In this document: in pieces, positions 32,760 through 43,445 of the stretch | Position numbering within the stretch: position 1 is the first letter of the stretch | How the letters are laid out: each line of letters begins with the position of its first letter | NCBI GenBank assembly: GCA_902812365.1 | Contig: CADDZC010000017.1 | Span: 1-55,815, forward strand | Reading direction: 5' to 3' | Length of the DNA: 55,815 nt | Source: Acidobacteriota bacterium | GTDB lineage: Bacteria; Acidobacteriota; Terriglobia; UBA7540 | Position numbers and translations under genes: made by a program | Notes under the pieces: generated by a model | The model's input: the letters and a program-made list of their open reading frames with translations, nothing else | What the model was told of the DNA's origin: nothing | The model's database searches: none

Positions 32760-32843
32760 GTGGATTATTTGATCGCGGGAATCGCCTCATTCCTACTCTT
32801 TCTTTATTTGCTGTACGCTCTGCTACGTCCAGATCGGTTTTGA
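32760..32843 (+). CDS. kdpF: KdpF, small subunit of the potassium-transporting ATPase
   Basis: 27 residues from GTG at 32760: MDYLIAGIASFLLFL then YLLYALLRPDRF. The single hydrophobic helix ending in a L-x-R-P-(D/E)-(R/K)-F tail is typical of KdpF. KdpF stabilises the KdpABC complex in the membrane. It lies 9 nt before kdpA. It is too short for ordinary gene finders, but the position and C-terminal motif make it secure. Confidence 0.85.
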   Translation: MDYLIAGIASFLLFLYLLYALLRPDRF

Positions 32844-32852
32844 GGGGCTCAT

Positions 32853-34667
32853 ATGACGGCGAACGGACTGTTCCAAATTATGGTCTATTTTCTTGTCATG
32901 GTCGCACTAACGCCGCCGCTTGGGAAATTTATGGCCAACGTCTTCGACGGAAGGCGAACGTTTTTGCACCCGTTGCTCCGACCCGTCGAGCGAGTGATCT
33001 ATCGGCTCAGTGGTGTTCAGGAGGATGCCGAGCAAGGGTGGACTCAGTATACCGCTTCGATTCTTGCGTTTAGTCTCGTTTCCTTTCTGATCGTTTACGC
33101 GATCCAGCGTTGGCAGCGATTGTTTCCGCTTAATCCGATGCACTTTGGAACGGTGCGGGCGCCCTCGAACGCTACAGCGATAACGCCAGATCTGGCGTTC
33201 AACACTGCGGTCAGCTTCATGACGAACACGAATTGGCAGGCGTACGGGGGAGAGACAACGCTCAGTTACTTTGTTCAGATGGCGGCCTTGACGGTGCAGA
33301 ATTTCGTCTCCGCTGGGGCGGGTATGGCGATCGCCGTGGCGTTGGTCCGAGGCTTCGTCCGGCGCGAATGCAGGACGATCGGTAATTTCTGGGTCGATCT
33401 GACTCGGTCAGTCGTGTACGTTCTTGTCCCTCTGGCATTGATTTTTTCGCTGTTCCTTGTTTCCCAGGGTGTTCCTCAAACCCTAAAATCGTATCCGGCG
33501 GCTCGGACGTTGGAGGGGGGCGTCCAAACCATTGCCGTTGGCCCAGTCGCCTCCCAGGAAGCGATCAAGATGCTGGGCTCGAACGGCGGCGGATTTTTCA
33601 ATGCGAACTCGGCTCATCCTTTTGAGAACCCGACGCCACTCACCAACTTCGTGGAGTGCTTGGCGCTTCTTCTGATTGCTGCCGGATTGACCCGCACCTT
33701 TGGGCTCATGGTCAAGGACGTACGCCAGGGCTGGGCGATATTTGCTGCCATGTCCATCATCTTTTGGGCTGGCGTTCTGATTTGCTACGCCGCCGAACAG
33801 AGGGGAAACCCGCTCCTCAGCCGGTTAGGCGTCCAATCCATGCCGAGCCAAACCCAGTCCGGCGGAAACATGGAGGGCAAAGAGGTGCGATTCGGCATCG
33901 CCGATTCGGCATTATGGGCGGTGGCGACGACAGACGCCAGTAACGGCGCCATCAACAGCCAGCATGACAGCTACACGCCGATCGGAGGGTTGATTCCCTT
34001 GTTCAATATGGAGACTGGTGAGGTCGTTTTCGGCGGAGTCGGCTCAGGGCTCTATGGAATGCTCATTTATGCCATCGTGGCTGTATTTGTTGGTGGCTTG
34101 ATGGTCGGTCGAACGCCGGAATATCTCGGTAAAAAAATCGAGCAAAAGGAGGTGAAGATGTGCATGTTGGCCCTGATTGCTATGGCGGTGAGTATTCTTT
34201 GCTTCTCCGCCATCAGTGCCGTCGCTCCTTTTGCTAAGGGAGGTTACTGGAATGCCCCAGGTCCGGCTACCGCCAACGTGAACAATGGAGGTCCGCATGG
34301 TTTGAGTGAAATTCTCTATGCGTACAGCAGCGTTACAGGGAACAACGGTAGCGCTTTCGCCGGACTCAATGCCAATACGCCTTGGTACAATTTGACCATC
34401 GGCGTGGCGATGCTCGTCGGGCGCTTCCTGATGATCATCCCCATCCTGGCCGTCGCCGGCAGTCTGGCAGCGAAAAGGCACCTCCCCGTAACCAGCGGCA
34501 CCTTACCGACTCATGGAGGGCTATTCGTGGGCCTGCTGGTGGGCACCATCGTTATCGTCGGCGCGCTGACGTTTTTTCCCGCACTTTCCTTGGGTCCCAT
34601 CGTCGAACATTTTTTAATGCAACAGGGAAGACTCTTTTCCCTTTTCTGCTCCTCGGTCTGGAGTTAA
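32853..34667 (+). CDS. kdpA: potassium-transporting ATPase channel-like subunit KdpA
   Basis: 604 residues with about ten membrane spans. The four pore-loop segments of the selectivity filter are visible: [48 protein letters not shown], and the last near [16 protein letters not shown]. KdpA binds potassium with high affinity and passes it to KdpB. GAGGGG precedes the ATG. It follows kdpF and precedes kdpB by 3 nt. The length is slightly above the E. coli protein (557), mostly from loops. Confidence 0.97.
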   Translation: MTANGLFQIMVYFLVMVALTPPLGKFMANVFDGRRTFLHPLLRPVERVIYRLSGVQEDAEQGWTQYTASILAFSLVSFLIVYAIQRWQRLFPLNPMHFGTVRAPSNATAITPDLAFNTAVSFMTNTNWQAYGGETTLSYFVQMAALTVQNFVSAGAGMAIAVALVRGFVRRECRTIGNFWVDLTRSVVYVLVPLALIFSLFLVSQGVPQTLKSYPAARTLEGGVQTIAVGPVASQEAIKMLGSNGGGFFNANSAHPFENPTPLTNFVECLALLLIAAGLTRTFGLMVKDVRQGWAIFAAMSIIFWAGVLICYAAEQRGNPLLSRLGVQSMPSQTQSGGNMEGKEVRFGIADSALWAVATTDASNGAINSQHDSYTPIGGLIPLFNMETGEVVFGGVGSGLYGMLIYAIVAVFVGGLMVGRTPEYLGKKIEQKEVKMCMLALIAMAVSILCFSAISAVAPFAKGGYWNAPGPATANVNNGGPHGLSEILYAYSSVTGNNGSAFAGLNANTPWYNLTIGVAMLVGRFLMIIPILAVAGSLAAKRHLPVTSGTLPTHGGLFVGLLVGTIVIVGALTFFPALSLGPIVEHFLMQQGRLFSLFCSSVWS

Positions 34668-34670
34668 TCG

Positions 34671-36800
34671 ATGCTTCCTAGCTCAACTTGGTCAGTTCAC
34701 GGTAGCTCGGTAGGCTCGCGGGAATCAGAATTGCTGATCCCCAAAAGACTCGTCCGCGCACGCCCTCTATTGGACTCGCCGATCGTCCTTCGGGCGGTGA
34801 AGAATTCGTTTCGAAAGTTGAATCCGGTAATCCAGGTCCAGAACCCGGTCATGTTCGTAGTCGAGGTGGGCGCGGCTATTACTACCGTATTTCTCGCACG
34901 AAACCTGCTCCTGCGAGTCCGAGATCTTGGCTTCAGTTTTCAGATCGCTCTGTGGCTGTGGTTTACCGTGCTTTTCGCCAACTTCGCCGAAGCCATGGCT
35001 GAAGCGCGCGGCAAAGCGCAGGCCGACACGCTCCGGAAGAGCAAAACGGACACGATTGCCAAGAGGATTGTGAGCGGCAATAGGACTGAAGCGGTGCCGG
35101 CCTCGAAACTCCGCGCGGGAGATATCGTTCTTTGTGCGACCGGCGACACGATTCCGGGGGACGGCGAAGTCATCGAAGGGATCGCCACTGTGGACGAGTC
35201 GGTGATCACGGGTGAAAGTGCTCCGGTCATCCGCGAGTCCGGCGGAGACCGTAGCGCGGTAACCGGCGGAACCAAAGTATTGTCTGACCAGATCAAGATC
35301 AGGATCACATCCAACCCAGGTGAAACGTTCCTGGACCGCATGATCGCCTTGGTCGAAGGCGCGGAGCGACAGAAGACACCGAACGAGATCGCTCTCAACG
35401 TGTTGATCGCCGGACTGACGCTCATTTTCCTACTGGCCGTGGTCACGTTGCATCCCTTTGCGAAATATAGTGTCACCGCCGTCGGAGCCGGCGGCGTCCC
35501 ATCGGTCGCCGTGCTGGTGTCGCTGCTGGTTTGTTTAATCCCAACCACAATTGGCGCCTTGCTGTCGGCGATCGGAATAGCCGGCATGGACCGAGTCATG
35601 CAACACAACGTCCTCGCTATGAGCGGCAAAGCGGTCGAGGCCGCTGGGGACGTCAATACGCTGTTGCTGGACAAAACCGGCACGATCACGCTGGGCAATC
35701 GCCAGGCGGTGGAATTCATCCCCGTCGAAGGCGTGACGGAGTTGGAGCTGGCCGACGCGGCTCAACTCTCCAGCCTGGCCGATGAGACGCCGGAAGGACG
35801 ATCCATCGTAGTTCTCGCCAAGCAGAAATTTCAGTTGCGGGGTCGGGAAGTGTCTGACCAGGAAGCTCGATTCATTCCGTTCTCGGCCTACACGCGTATG
35901 AGCGGGGTCGACCTGGAAGGCCGGAGGTTGCGTAAAGGGGCCACCGATGCCATCGTCAAGTTTGTTGAAGAACAAGGCGGTGCCGTGCCGGCGAATTTCA
36001 TGGAGACATCGGACCGCATCGCGCGCATGGGGGGCACGCCACTGGCGGTGGCCGATGGCCCGCGACTTCTGGGCACGGTGTACCTCAAGGACATCGTAAA
36101 AGGCGGGATGAGAGAGCGTCTCACTCAGCTTCGCACCATGGGAATCCGGTCAGTGATGATCACCGGGGACAACCCCCTTACGGCCGCGGCGATCGCCCAG
36201 GAAGCCGGGGTTGACGATTTTCTGGCGCAGGCCACCCCCAAAGAGAAGCTCGATTATATTCGCAGAGAACAGGCCGAGGGGCGATTGGTGGCCATGACGG
36301 GTGACGGAACCAACGACGCTCCGGCTCTGGCCCAGGCGGACGTAGGGGTGGCGATGAACACCGGCACCATGGCCGCCAAGGAAGCCGGCAACATGGTCGA
36401 CCTGGACAGCAACCCCACGAAACTGATTGAAATCGTGGCTATCGGGAAGCAGTTGTTGATTACCCGCGGTGCGCTCACCACTTTCTCGATCGCCACTGAC
36501 CTGGCGAAGTACTTCGCCATCATTCCGGCCATGTTTATGAGCACGTATCCTGCTTTGGGCGCCTTGAACATTATGCACTTGCACTCACCCCAGAGCGCGG
36601 TTCTGGCGGCGGTGATTTTCAACGCGCTGATTATCATCGCCCTGATTCCCCTGGCCCTCCGCGGCGTCGCCTACAGACCCCAGGTCGCGGCGAGTCTACT
36701 GCTGCGTAATCTGTTGATCTACGGAATCGGCGGCGTCATCGCTCCGTTCCCGGGCATCTGGTTGATCGATCGCCTTCTGATCGGGTTAAAGCTGGCTTGA
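34671..36800 (+). CDS. kdpB: potassium-transporting P-type ATPase subunit KdpB
   Basis: 709 residues. The phosphorylation motif DKTGT has its aspartate at about 334. The actuator motif TGES is at about 180; its serine is the site of inhibitory phosphorylation known in E. coli KdpB. The hinge [10 protein letters not shown] is at about 543. Seven membrane segments are expected. It hydrolyses ATP to drive potassium import through KdpA/KdpB. The first 30 residues are variable, followed by the conserved [24 protein letters not shown] overlaps the end of kdpA. Confidence 0.97.
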   Translation: MLPSSTWSVHGSSVGSRESELLIPKRLVRARPLLDSPIVLRAVKNSFRKLNPVIQVQNPVMFVVEVGAAITTVFLARNLLLRVRDLGFSFQIALWLWFTVLFANFAEAMAEARGKAQADTLRKSKTDTIAKRIVSGNRTEAVPASKLRAGDIVLCATGDTIPGDGEVIEGIATVDESVITGESAPVIRESGGDRSAVTGGTKVLSDQIKIRITSNPGETFLDRMIALVEGAERQKTPNEIALNVLIAGLTLIFLLAVVTLHPFAKYSVTAVGAGGVPSVAVLVSLLVCLIPTTIGALLSAIGIAGMDRVMQHNVLAMSGKAVEAAGDVNTLLLDKTGTITLGNRQAVEFIPVEGVTELELADAAQLSSLADETPEGRSIVVLAKQKFQLRGREVSDQEARFIPFSAYTRMSGVDLEGRRLRKGATDAIVKFVEEQGGAVPANFMETSDRIARMGGTPLAVADGPRLLGTVYLKDIVKGGMRERLTQLRTMGIRSVMITGDNPLTAAAIAQEAGVDDFLAQATPKEKLDYIRREQAEGRLVAMTGDGTNDAPALAQADVGVAMNTGTMAAKEAGNMVDLDSNPTKLIEIVAIGKQLLITRGALTTFSIATDLAKYFAIIPAMFMSTYPALGALNIMHLHSPQSAVLAAVIFNALIIIALIPLALRGVAYRPQVAASLLLRNLLIYGIGGVIAPFPGIWLIDRLLIGLKLA

Positions 36801-36810
36801 AAGGGTCACT

Positions 36811-37392
36811 ATGTGGCAACAGATGCGGCCTGCCATTCGAATGACGTTGCTTTTGACCGTCTTCACCGGTCTAGCCTACCCGGGTCTCGTGACCGGGCTG
36901 AGCCAGGCCTTGTTTCCCTGGAGAGCGAACGGTAGCCTGGTTGCCGTCAACGGCCGGATTGTGGGTTCAGAGCTGATCGGCCAGAACTTTTCCCGACCGG
37001 CCTATTTCCAGCCGCGCCCCTCAGCGGCCGGCGCTGACGGCTACGATGCCAGTGCCTCCAACGGCTCAAACCTCGGCCCAATCAGTCAAAAGTTAATCGA
37101 CCGAATCACCGCCTCGATCCAGAAGTTCAGGAAAGAGAATGCCGACTTTAGCGGACCCCTTCCGGCCGATCTGGTGACGACATCGGCCAGTGGCCTGGAT
37201 CCGCATATCAGCCCGGCCTCGGCCGAAGCCGAGGCGCCCCGGATTGCCGCCGCCCGCGGCGTCCCCCTCGGCCAGATCATGGAGCTCATTCGAGAAAATA
37301 CCGAAGGTCGAACGCTTGGGTTTTTGGGAGAGCCCAGGGTCAACGTGTTGAGGCTCAACTTGGAGTTAGACCGCCGATGGCCCCAGAAGTAG
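36811..37392 (+). CDS. kdpC: potassium-transporting ATPase subunit KdpC
   Basis: 193 residues with one N-terminal membrane helix (about 9-30) and conserved KdpC segments: GSELIGQNFSRPAYFQPRPSAAG, YDASASNGSNLGP, LVTTSASGLDPHISPASAEAEAPRIA, and GEPRVNVLRLNLELDR at the end. KdpC stabilises the complex and raises its ATP affinity. It starts 10 nt behind kdpB and closes the operon. Confidence 0.97.
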   Translation: MWQQMRPAIRMTLLLTVFTGLAYPGLVTGLSQALFPWRANGSLVAVNGRIVGSELIGQNFSRPAYFQPRPSAAGADGYDASASNGSNLGPISQKLIDRITASIQKFRKENADFSGPLPADLVTTSASGLDPHISPASAEAEAPRIAAARGVPLGQIMELIRENTEGRTLGFLGEPRVNVLRLNLELDRRWPQK

Positions 37393-37839
37393 CCGCCCTG
37401 CGCCCAAGCGGGTATTCCGAAGCGATCCTGAATCCGGCCCGCCGTACCGGCGGAAGAGCGGTGGGCGACGGTTTCCGTGCTGCTCACGTTTTGTGACGCC
37501 AATGAGCTTAGCCGGATCATAGAGACTCCCCCGTTACACGCACTCCGAATTCCCTTCACTTCGTCTCGTCGGTAAGCCGGGATTCCCCATCCCAGGCGGC
37601 GGGCCAAGAGCCGGCGCGGCCAGGCCCGAGTCGGCTTCCAAGGGGGCGCGGAGACACGCGAGGGGCCATCTTTTCATCGAGAAAGAACTTGCCCTGGCCG
37701 GAATTCAGTTGCGTTATCGGGCGCGCCTCAAATAGTATAAACAGCAACCGTAGCGGTGCATAATCCTGGGAAAGTGGGAGGTTCCAGGGGACTCGGTTGC
37801 GACCCGTGGTGGCAGATTACCTCAAGCACGAGGCTGAAT
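37393..37839 (+). other. intergenic stretch between kdpC and the thioesterase
   Basis: No gene is visible in 447 bp. A short stem CCGCC-GTACC-GGCGG (37439-37453) lies 46 bp behind kdpC and might help termination. A possible promoter for the next gene is TTGCGT (37709-37714), 18 bp, TAGTAT (37733-37738). The frame of the thioesterase is open back to 37756, but the extra residues are not family-like. Confidence 0.35.
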
Positions 37840-38361
37840 ATGATCAAGCGGAAGGGTCGCAGTGTTGACGAGTCGCGCGTGGAGATGGTGGAAGTCGTGC
37901 TGCCCAATGATGCCAACCCGCTGGGAAATATTCTGGGCGGCAAAGTCATGCACTTGATCGACATCGCCGGAGCGATTGCGGCTCATCGCCACTCGCGAGG
38001 CCACGTGGTGACGGTCTCCGTCGATAACCTGGACTTTGTGCATCCCATTCGAGTGGGCCAAATCATTCTGCTGCAAGCCCGGGTCACGCGCGCCTTTCAC
38101 ACGTCAATGGAGGTCGAGGTGCGTGTCTATCTCGAAGACTATGTCAAGGACGTACGCCAGCAGACGAGTTCAGCCTTCGTGACGTACGTGGCGGTGGATG
38201 AGTCGGGCCGGCCGAGACCCGTGCCGCCACTGACGGTCCGGACGGCGGAGGAGAAGCGGCTGTACCGCGAGGCGCTCGAGCGCCGCCGCCGCCGTCTGGC
38301 GCTCGCCGCCCAAATGCACCAGCGCTATTTCGAAGGGAAGCGCCGGCAAGTCGGGACGTAA
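37840..38361 (+). CDS. acyl-CoA thioesterase (hotdog fold, YciA/BACH type)
   Basis: 173 residues from the ATG at 37840, preceded by GAGG. The hotdog signature is clear: LPNDANPLGNILGGKVMHLIDIAGAIAAHRHS carries the catalytic Asn/Asp region, followed by VTVSVDNLDFVHPIRVGQIILLQARVT and VEVRVYLED. These enzymes hydrolyse acyl-CoA to free acid and CoA in the cytosol; substrate chain length cannot be told. The C-terminal tail is arginine-rich (ERRRRRLALAAQ). It is probably monocistronic or with the RidA gene 120 bp downstream. Confidence 0.9.
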   Translation: MIKRKGRSVDESRVEMVEVVLPNDANPLGNILGGKVMHLIDIAGAIAAHRHSRGHVVTVSVDNLDFVHPIRVGQIILLQARVTRAFHTSMEVEVRVYLEDYVKDVRQQTSSAFVTYVAVDESGRPRPVPPLTVRTAEEKRLYREALERRRRRLALAAQMHQRYFEGKRRQVGT

Positions 38362-38481
38362 GGCGCAAGAGATGAAAAACAGCGGCGAGCCCACACCGGA
38401 ACGGCCGGTGCCGGGGGCGCCGGTCGGATTGGCTTGAGCCGGGATTCCGGCGACCGTCAGTAACTTTTCAAGGAGATCGCG

Positions 38482-38871
38482 ATGAGAGTGAAACGCACAA
38501 AGATTTTTTCCGGCACGCCCTGGGAGCCGCTGGCGGGCTATGCGAGAGCGGTGCAAGCCGGCGACATCGTCTATGTTTCCGGAACCACCGGGACCGACCC
38601 GTCTGGCAAAGTGCTCGCCCCGGGCGACGCCGCCGCCCAGACCGAGCAAGCCATTCATAACATTGAAAACGCCCTGAAACGTCTCGGCCTCGGCCTCGAA
38701 AACGTCGTGCGAACTCGGATTTATCTTACTCAGATGGACCAGTGGGAGGCGGTCGCCAAGGTGCACGGTCGCTTTTTTGGTGAGATCCATCCTGCCACGA
38801 GCCTGGTGGGGGTCACGCGACTCGTCGATCCCGAAATGCTGGTGGAGATTGAGGCGGTGGCCGTCCACTAG
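38482..38871 (+). CDS. RidA/YjgF-family protein
   Basis: 129 residues. Conserved RidA segments: YARAVQAGDIVYVSGTTGTDPSGKV, AAAQTEQAIHNIENALKRLGLGLENVVRTRIYLTQMDQWEAV, and PATSLVGVTRLVDPEMLVEIEAVAV. The Arg in VVRTRIYL matches the position that binds the carboxylate of 2-iminoacids in active RidA. The family deaminates reactive enamine/imine intermediates; this branch (ending VEIEAVA) is a general RidA subgroup. The ribosome binding site AAGGAG is strong. Confidence 0.9.
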   Translation: MRVKRTKIFSGTPWEPLAGYARAVQAGDIVYVSGTTGTDPSGKVLAPGDAAAQTEQAIHNIENALKRLGLGLENVVRTRIYLTQMDQWEAVAKVHGRFFGEIHPATSLVGVTRLVDPEMLVEIEAVAVH

Positions 38872-39011
38872 CCGTCGCGGATTCCCGTCAAGACCTGGAG
38901 GCGGCCTCCGCTCATCCGAGCGGCTTCGGCAGGGGAGTTGAACGAGTCCCACCCCTCCCGCCATCGGCAGGATCGGCGACGGGGCGGCCGCCATATACGA
39001 AGGATTGTTTC

Positions 39012-40517
39012 ATGTCCCGGGTTCGAGTGCGATTTGCACCCAGCCCTACCGGTTACGTTCACGTCGGGAACGCCCGCACGGCCTTGTTCAACTGGCTCTT
39101 CGCCCGCCACCACGGCGGCGCGTTCGTGCTGCGTATCGAGGATACCGACGTCGAGCGCTCCCAAGAAGCCTACGAGCGCCAACTGATCGATGACCTGCGC
39201 TGGCTCGGGCTCGATTGGGACGAAGGACCTGACCAAGGCGGCCCGATGGGCCCCTATCGGCAGTCCGAACGCAAGCCGATCTACAGACGGTACGCCCTCC
39301 AGTTGATCGATCTCGGGCGCGCTTACTTCTGCTTTTGCACCCCCGAACAACTGGAAACCGAGCGGCAGGAAGCGCTCAAGGCCGGACGTCAGCCGATGTA
39401 TTCCGGTCGTTGCCGGAAGCGCCCGCGAGAGGAATCGGCGCGCCAAGTCGCTCAAGGTCAGCCGGCCTCGATCCGCCTCCAGATCGAAGGCGGCCCATTC
39501 GGTTGGGACGACCTGGTCCACGGCCGTACGAGCTTTTCGAGCGACGTCATCGGGGATTTCATTCTGATGCGCTCGGACGGCAATCCGGCTTACAACTTCG
39601 CCGTGGTGATTGACGATCATCTGATGGACATTACCCACGTGATCCGCGGCGACGACCACATCTCCAACACTCCGCGCCAGCTCGCCGTTTACCAAGCCTT
39701 GGGCTGGCCGCCGCCGCAGTTCGCTCATCTTTCCACCATCCTCGGCCCGGACCGCTCTCGCCTCTCCAAGCGCCATGGAGCCACGTCGCTTCAAAACTTC
39801 CGCGAAATGGGGATTCTGCCCGAAGCCCTCCGAAACTATCTGGCTCTTCTCGGGTGGTCGCCCCACGACGGGGTGACCGAGATTTTGAGCTTGCCCGACC
39901 TGATCGCCCAGTTCTCGCTTGATCGCATCACCAAAAGTCCGGCCGTCTTTGACCAGGAAAAGCTGAACTGGATGAACCGCCACTATCTCCGGAGCGCCGA
40001 TTTGAGACGCCTCGCCCGGCTCGCCGCGCCGTTCCTGGTCCAGGCCGGGTATCTCCCGCCCGACAAATGGCCGGAAGATGTGCTGACTTGGCTCGAGCAC
40101 CTGCTGGAGGCGGTGCGGAAGAATATCAGCACCCTCGCCGAGGTTCCGGCGGCGGCGCGCTTGGTTTTCGAGTACGACGCGGAGCGGGCCGCGCACCGCG
40201 AAGAGACGCGCGATGTCGCCCGGGATCCGGCCGCCCGCGAAGTGCTCAAGGCGCTGATCTCCAAGCTGGCGGCGTTGCCCGAGGTCACCTACGCCCGGTT
40301 CCGTGAAGTCGTCAAGGCGGTGCAGGAAGAGACCGGCAAGAAGGGAAAGGAGCTCTTCCATCCCATTCGCGTGGCCCTGACGGGAGCGGCTTCGGGGATG
40401 GAGCTCGAGAAGCTGATCCCGTTGCTCGAAGAAGGCTCCAAGCTGCCGTTGACGCGGCCCGTGAAGAGCACCACCGAGCGCCTGCGGGAATTCGCCGCCG
40501 CGACGCAACTGCTGTGA
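39012..40517 (+). CDS. gltX: glutamyl-tRNA synthetase
   Basis: 501 residues, class I synthetase. The HIGH-type motif is HVGN at 17-20 within FAPSPTGYVHVGNARTALFNW. The KMSKS equivalent is RLSKRHG at about 250. The C-terminal anticodon-binding domain covers about 330-495. Cys residues in CFCTPEQ and YSGRCR resemble the zinc site of bacterial GluRS. It charges tRNA-Glu (or tRNA-Gln if the organism uses the amidotransferase route). AAGGA precedes the ATG. It converges on the next gene with only 14 bp between the stop codons. Confidence 0.97.
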   Translation: MSRVRVRFAPSPTGYVHVGNARTALFNWLFARHHGGAFVLRIEDTDVERSQEAYERQLIDDLRWLGLDWDEGPDQGGPMGPYRQSERKPIYRRYALQLIDLGRAYFCFCTPEQLETERQEALKAGRQPMYSGRCRKRPREESARQVAQGQPASIRLQIEGGPFGWDDLVHGRTSFSSDVIGDFILMRSDGNPAYNFAVVIDDHLMDITHVIRGDDHISNTPRQLAVYQALGWPPPQFAHLSTILGPDRSRLSKRHGATSLQNFREMGILPEALRNYLALLGWSPHDGVTEILSLPDLIAQFSLDRITKSPAVFDQEKLNWMNRHYLRSADLRRLARLAAPFLVQAGYLPPDKWPEDVLTWLEHLLEAVRKNISTLAEVPAAARLVFEYDAERAAHREETRDVARDPAAREVLKALISKLAALPEVTYARFREVVKAVQEETGKKGKELFHPIRVALTGAASGMELEKLIPLLEEGSKLPLTRPVKSTTERLREFAAATQLL

Positions 40518-40531
40518 GCCGCCCACGTGTT

Positions 40532-42028
40532 CTAGCCTACAGTCTCACCGGTTCTCTGGGAGGCTCGGCGCCGGAAGAGAACCTTAATGCCCTCTCTCCA
40601 GTTGTCATTGATGCCCACCTGGATGAGTTCCACCGACGGGTCCAAGAAGGAGGCAAGAAGGCCGGTCGTCGAGTGGAAGCGAAATGCCGGCGAAACCAGA
40701 TAGAGCGACGGGGGTGCCGGGGCGATTTCGATTCCTGGGAAGTAGCCGTACTGTTGAAACTGGCGTCGCTCGTGCAGCCATTTCACGCGCAACCAATAGT
40801 CGAGCCCCTGGAGGGGCAGGTTGATTTCTTCGTGTAATTTGAGCTCGACCACGGCCAAGCGGTGGCCGGCGGCCGCCGTGCGCGTGACGCCCAGGATGTC
40901 GATCACGCCGCGTGACATCTGGGGCAGCGCCGGACCCGAGAAAGCCGGCACTTGCGGATAAACGAATTCGGGCACAAAGGCCGGATCGACTCGAGTCATG
41001 TCGCCAACCAGCAGGCTTTCGAGCCAGCGCTCGGGCTGAGCGCTGTGAAGTTCGTGGGTCGGTTCGGCGCTGCGCGGGGCGCGAACCTCGAAGACCCGGC
41101 GCACCCACCGGCGGAAGTCGGCCCACCGCTCCGGTTCAAGCTCCCGGGGGCGGTCTTCTCCGCCAAAGTAAACCCGCGGGCGCTCCCATCCTTCCACTCG
41201 GGCCACCTCCAGGCCGAGCACGCGAATCGCCACCCCGTCACCGGAGGAACGAGGAATCATCTCGACGCGCTTGAAGTCGTCGCCCAGCAACTCCGCGAGA
41301 AGGGGGCCATAGCGGACTAGGGCCTGATGACGAAGGCGGTGGGGAGCCAAGCGAGTCTCCACATTCCCGAAGTCTCGAACGTCAATCCGGCGAAGCGAAG
41401 CCTCGCCCGGGCTCCACTCCAGGATGTCCACCTGCACTCGTCGCGGATTGACATAGACGGCGCGATGCGCTGTCAAGGGAAGCGCTGCCGGCGGCAAGAA
41501 CAGTTTGAGCTCTGGAACCCGAGTCCGCCCGAGACCGGAGCGCAGCCAGTCGAGCCAGATGAGTCCGAAAGCCAGCGCGGAGTCGGCGGCTGCCGGCGTC
41601 TCGCCGGCACCGAGTCCGAGAAATGCCCAGGCCTGTCCGCCCCGCCGCGCCCACCCCCGCGTGTACCAAGCCGAGAAGGAGTGTTCTCGGTCGGTGCGGT
41701 TGCTGACGCGCTCGAGGCGCCAGCCGGGATATTCACGCTCGATGAGCGCCATGAGCTCGCGGCGGACGATCCGGCGCCGGGCCGATGTCAGCTTCGAGGC
41801 AGCCTGGCTTCGGGCGCTCGCCGCGCCCTCGAGGTCGCGCAATTCAAGGATGGAAGGTTCAACCGCTGTTGGCTTCCACACCAGAAGCTCCAACCGCCAA
41901 TCGTCGCGCGAAACGATTCCTTCGACGCGGCGGATGATGGATCGCTCGGAGCTCCAGGCCTCGAAAAGCAGCTTTCCGAACTTTACTTCCAGCCGCCATT
42001 CGCTGCGGCGGAGGTCAAACAATTCCAT
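40532..42028 (-). CDS. uncharacterised protein with PD-(D/E)XK-like nuclease motif
   Basis: 498 residues from the ATG at 42028; an in-frame GTG at 42145 would add 39 residues that do not look conserved. I do not recognise a named family. The N-terminus (MELFDLRRSEWRLEVKFGKLLFEAW) resembles proteins I associate with Acidobacteriota. Near the C-terminus, GVIDILGV and VVELKLHEE give D-x17-E-x-K (residues 416, 434 and 436 counted from the GTG), the spacing of a PD-(D/E)XK nuclease core. A following helix, LQGLDYWLRVKWL, fits that fold. No signal peptide is visible. It lies 73-190 bp behind ispG on the same strand. Nuclease activity is inference. Confidence 0.65.
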   Translation of the reverse strand: MELFDLRRSEWRLEVKFGKLLFEAWSSERSIIRRVEGIVSRDDWRLELLVWKPTAVEPSILELRDLEGAASARSQAASKLTSARRRIVRRELMALIEREYPGWRLERVSNRTDREHSFSAWYTRGWARRGGQAWAFLGLGAGETPAAADSALAFGLIWLDWLRSGLGRTRVPELKLFLPPAALPLTAHRAVYVNPRRVQVDILEWSPGEASLRRIDVRDFGNVETRLAPHRLRHQALVRYGPLLAELLGDDFKRVEMIPRSSGDGVAIRVLGLEVARVEGWERPRVYFGGEDRPRELEPERWADFRRWVRRVFEVRAPRSAEPTHELHSAQPERWLESLLVGDMTRVDPAFVPEFVYPQVPAFSGPALPQMSRGVIDILGVTRTAAAGHRLAVVELKLHEEINLPLQGLDYWLRVKWLHERRQFQQYGYFPGIEIAPAPPSLYLVSPAFRFHSTTGLLASFLDPSVELIQVGINDNWREGIKVLFRRRASQRTGETVG

Positions 42029-42217
42029 GCCGTTCTCAACCACGCCGACCGGGCGATGGGCTTCGAGGAAGCAGCCAATGGCTTGCTGGAGCTGGCGAAG
42101 TTGGTCCAAGGGGCGCCGGCAGGTCACCGGGCGGGAGATTATCACACTCGGTTCAGTTCAGGCCAGGATGGGAGGGGCTCGACGGACGCAAGAGAGCGGT
42201 GCAGGATTGAGAATTCT

Positions 42218-43384
42218 CTAGGGCAGCACCGTGAGGGACGTTACAGGCGCCGGTTCGCTTTCCGAGGCCGGGGCGCTTGGGGCCGCACCCGCCTGGCGGT
42301 CGGCCACCAGGCGCTCCATCTCTTCAAGCAACGCCGGAACGATCTCTTCTTCCTTCACCCGGCGAATAGCCTTGCCCTGCCGGTAGATCATGCCGTTGCC
42401 GCGGCCCGCCGCCACGCCGAGATCGGCCTCGCGCGCTTCTCCCGGGCCATTGACCGCGCAGCCCATCACCGCGACGGTGAGCGGCATGCGGATGTGCTTC
42501 GTGGCCTGCTCAATTTCCTCGGCGATCCGGAACAGGTCCACTTCCAGGCGGCCGCAGGTGGGGCAGGCGATCACGACCGGACCGCGGCTCCGAAGTTCGA
42601 GCGACTTCAACAACTCGTAAGCCACCCGAACTTCCTCCACCGGATCCGTGGCCAGGGAGACGCGGATCGTGTCGCCGATCCCCTCCGCCAGCAGGATGCC
42701 CATGCCGACACAGGATTTCACGGTGCCGGCGAAGGCCGTTCCAGCCTCGGTGATGCCAAGATGAAAGGGATAATCCACCTGGGCGGCCAGCAGGCGGTAG
42801 GCGGCCACCGTCATTTTGACGTTCGACGACTTGAGGGAAATGATAGTATCCGCGAAGCCGAGATCTTCCAGAATCCGGATGTGATAGAGGGCGCTTTCCA
42901 CCATGCCCTCCGGGGTGGGATAACCATATTTCTCAATCAGGCGCCGCTCGAGTGATCCGGCGTTGACGCCGATGCGGATCGGTACCCGCTGCTCCTGCGC
43001 GCGCCGGACGACTGCGCGCACCTTCTCGGCGTCGCCGATGTTGCCGGGATTGATGCGCAGCTTGTCGATGCCGGCATCGAGCGCCATGAGGGCAAACTTG
43101 TATTGAAAGTGGATGTCAGAGACCAGGATGGAGTTCGGACAGCGCTTGCGGATTTCGGCCAGGGCTTTGGCGGCCTCCAGATCGGGGACGGCCAGGCGCA
43201 CCATCTCGCATCCGGCCGCTTCCATGGCTTGGATTTGCTCGACGGTGCGCTCCACATCGCGCGTATCGGTCTTGGTCATCGATTGGACGATGATCGGCGC
43301 GTCACTCCCTATCACCAGCCGCCCCACTTTCACCGGCCTCGTCGGGCGGCGACGAGGAAAATGCTCTTCGGCACTGAAATTCAT
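42218..43384 (-). CDS. ispG: 4-hydroxy-3-methylbut-2-en-1-yl diphosphate synthase IspG (GcpE)
   Basis: 388 residues. It catalyses the reductive step from methylerythritol cyclodiphosphate to HMBPP in the MEP isoprenoid pathway. The TIM barrel starts with [22 protein letters not shown]. The [4Fe-4S] ligands are Cys274 and Cys277 (CPTCGR), Cys309 and Glu316 (CAVNGPGE), matching the E. coli set with a constant offset. The C-terminal 20 residues are a low-complexity Ala/Pro/Glu tail. It is downstream of rseP with 61 bp between, in an operon that also carries dxr, another MEP enzyme. Confidence 0.97.
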   Translation of the reverse strand: MNFSAEEHFPRRRPTRPVKVGRLVIGSDAPIIVQSMTKTDTRDVERTVEQIQAMEAAGCEMVRLAVPDLEAAKALAEIRKRCPNSILVSDIHFQYKFALMALDAGIDKLRINPGNIGDAEKVRAVVRRAQEQRVPIRIGVNAGSLERRLIEKYGYPTPEGMVESALYHIRILEDLGFADTIISLKSSNVKMTVAAYRLLAAQVDYPFHLGITEAGTAFAGTVKSCVGMGILLAEGIGDTIRVSLATDPVEEVRVAYELLKSLELRSRGPVVIACPTCGRLEVDLFRIAEEIEQATKHIRMPLTVAVMGCAVNGPGEAREADLGVAAGRGNGMIYRQGKAIRRVKEEEIVPALLEEMERLVADRQAGAAPSAPASESEPAPVTSLTVLP

Positions 43385-43445
43385 CTTCTACCCCCGCCGT
43401 TATGCCACCATCCGCTATCGGCGGTCGCCGGCAACGGCCCAGGAC

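Noticed and set aside
38868-40526. 552-codon minus frame opposite gltX
   Set aside because: gltX motifs on the plus strand are unambiguous and the antisense frame has no domain.
41327-42955. 542-codon plus frame opposite the nuclease-motif gene and ispG
   Set aside because: It spans two minus-strand genes, one of them certain, and has no recognisable motif.
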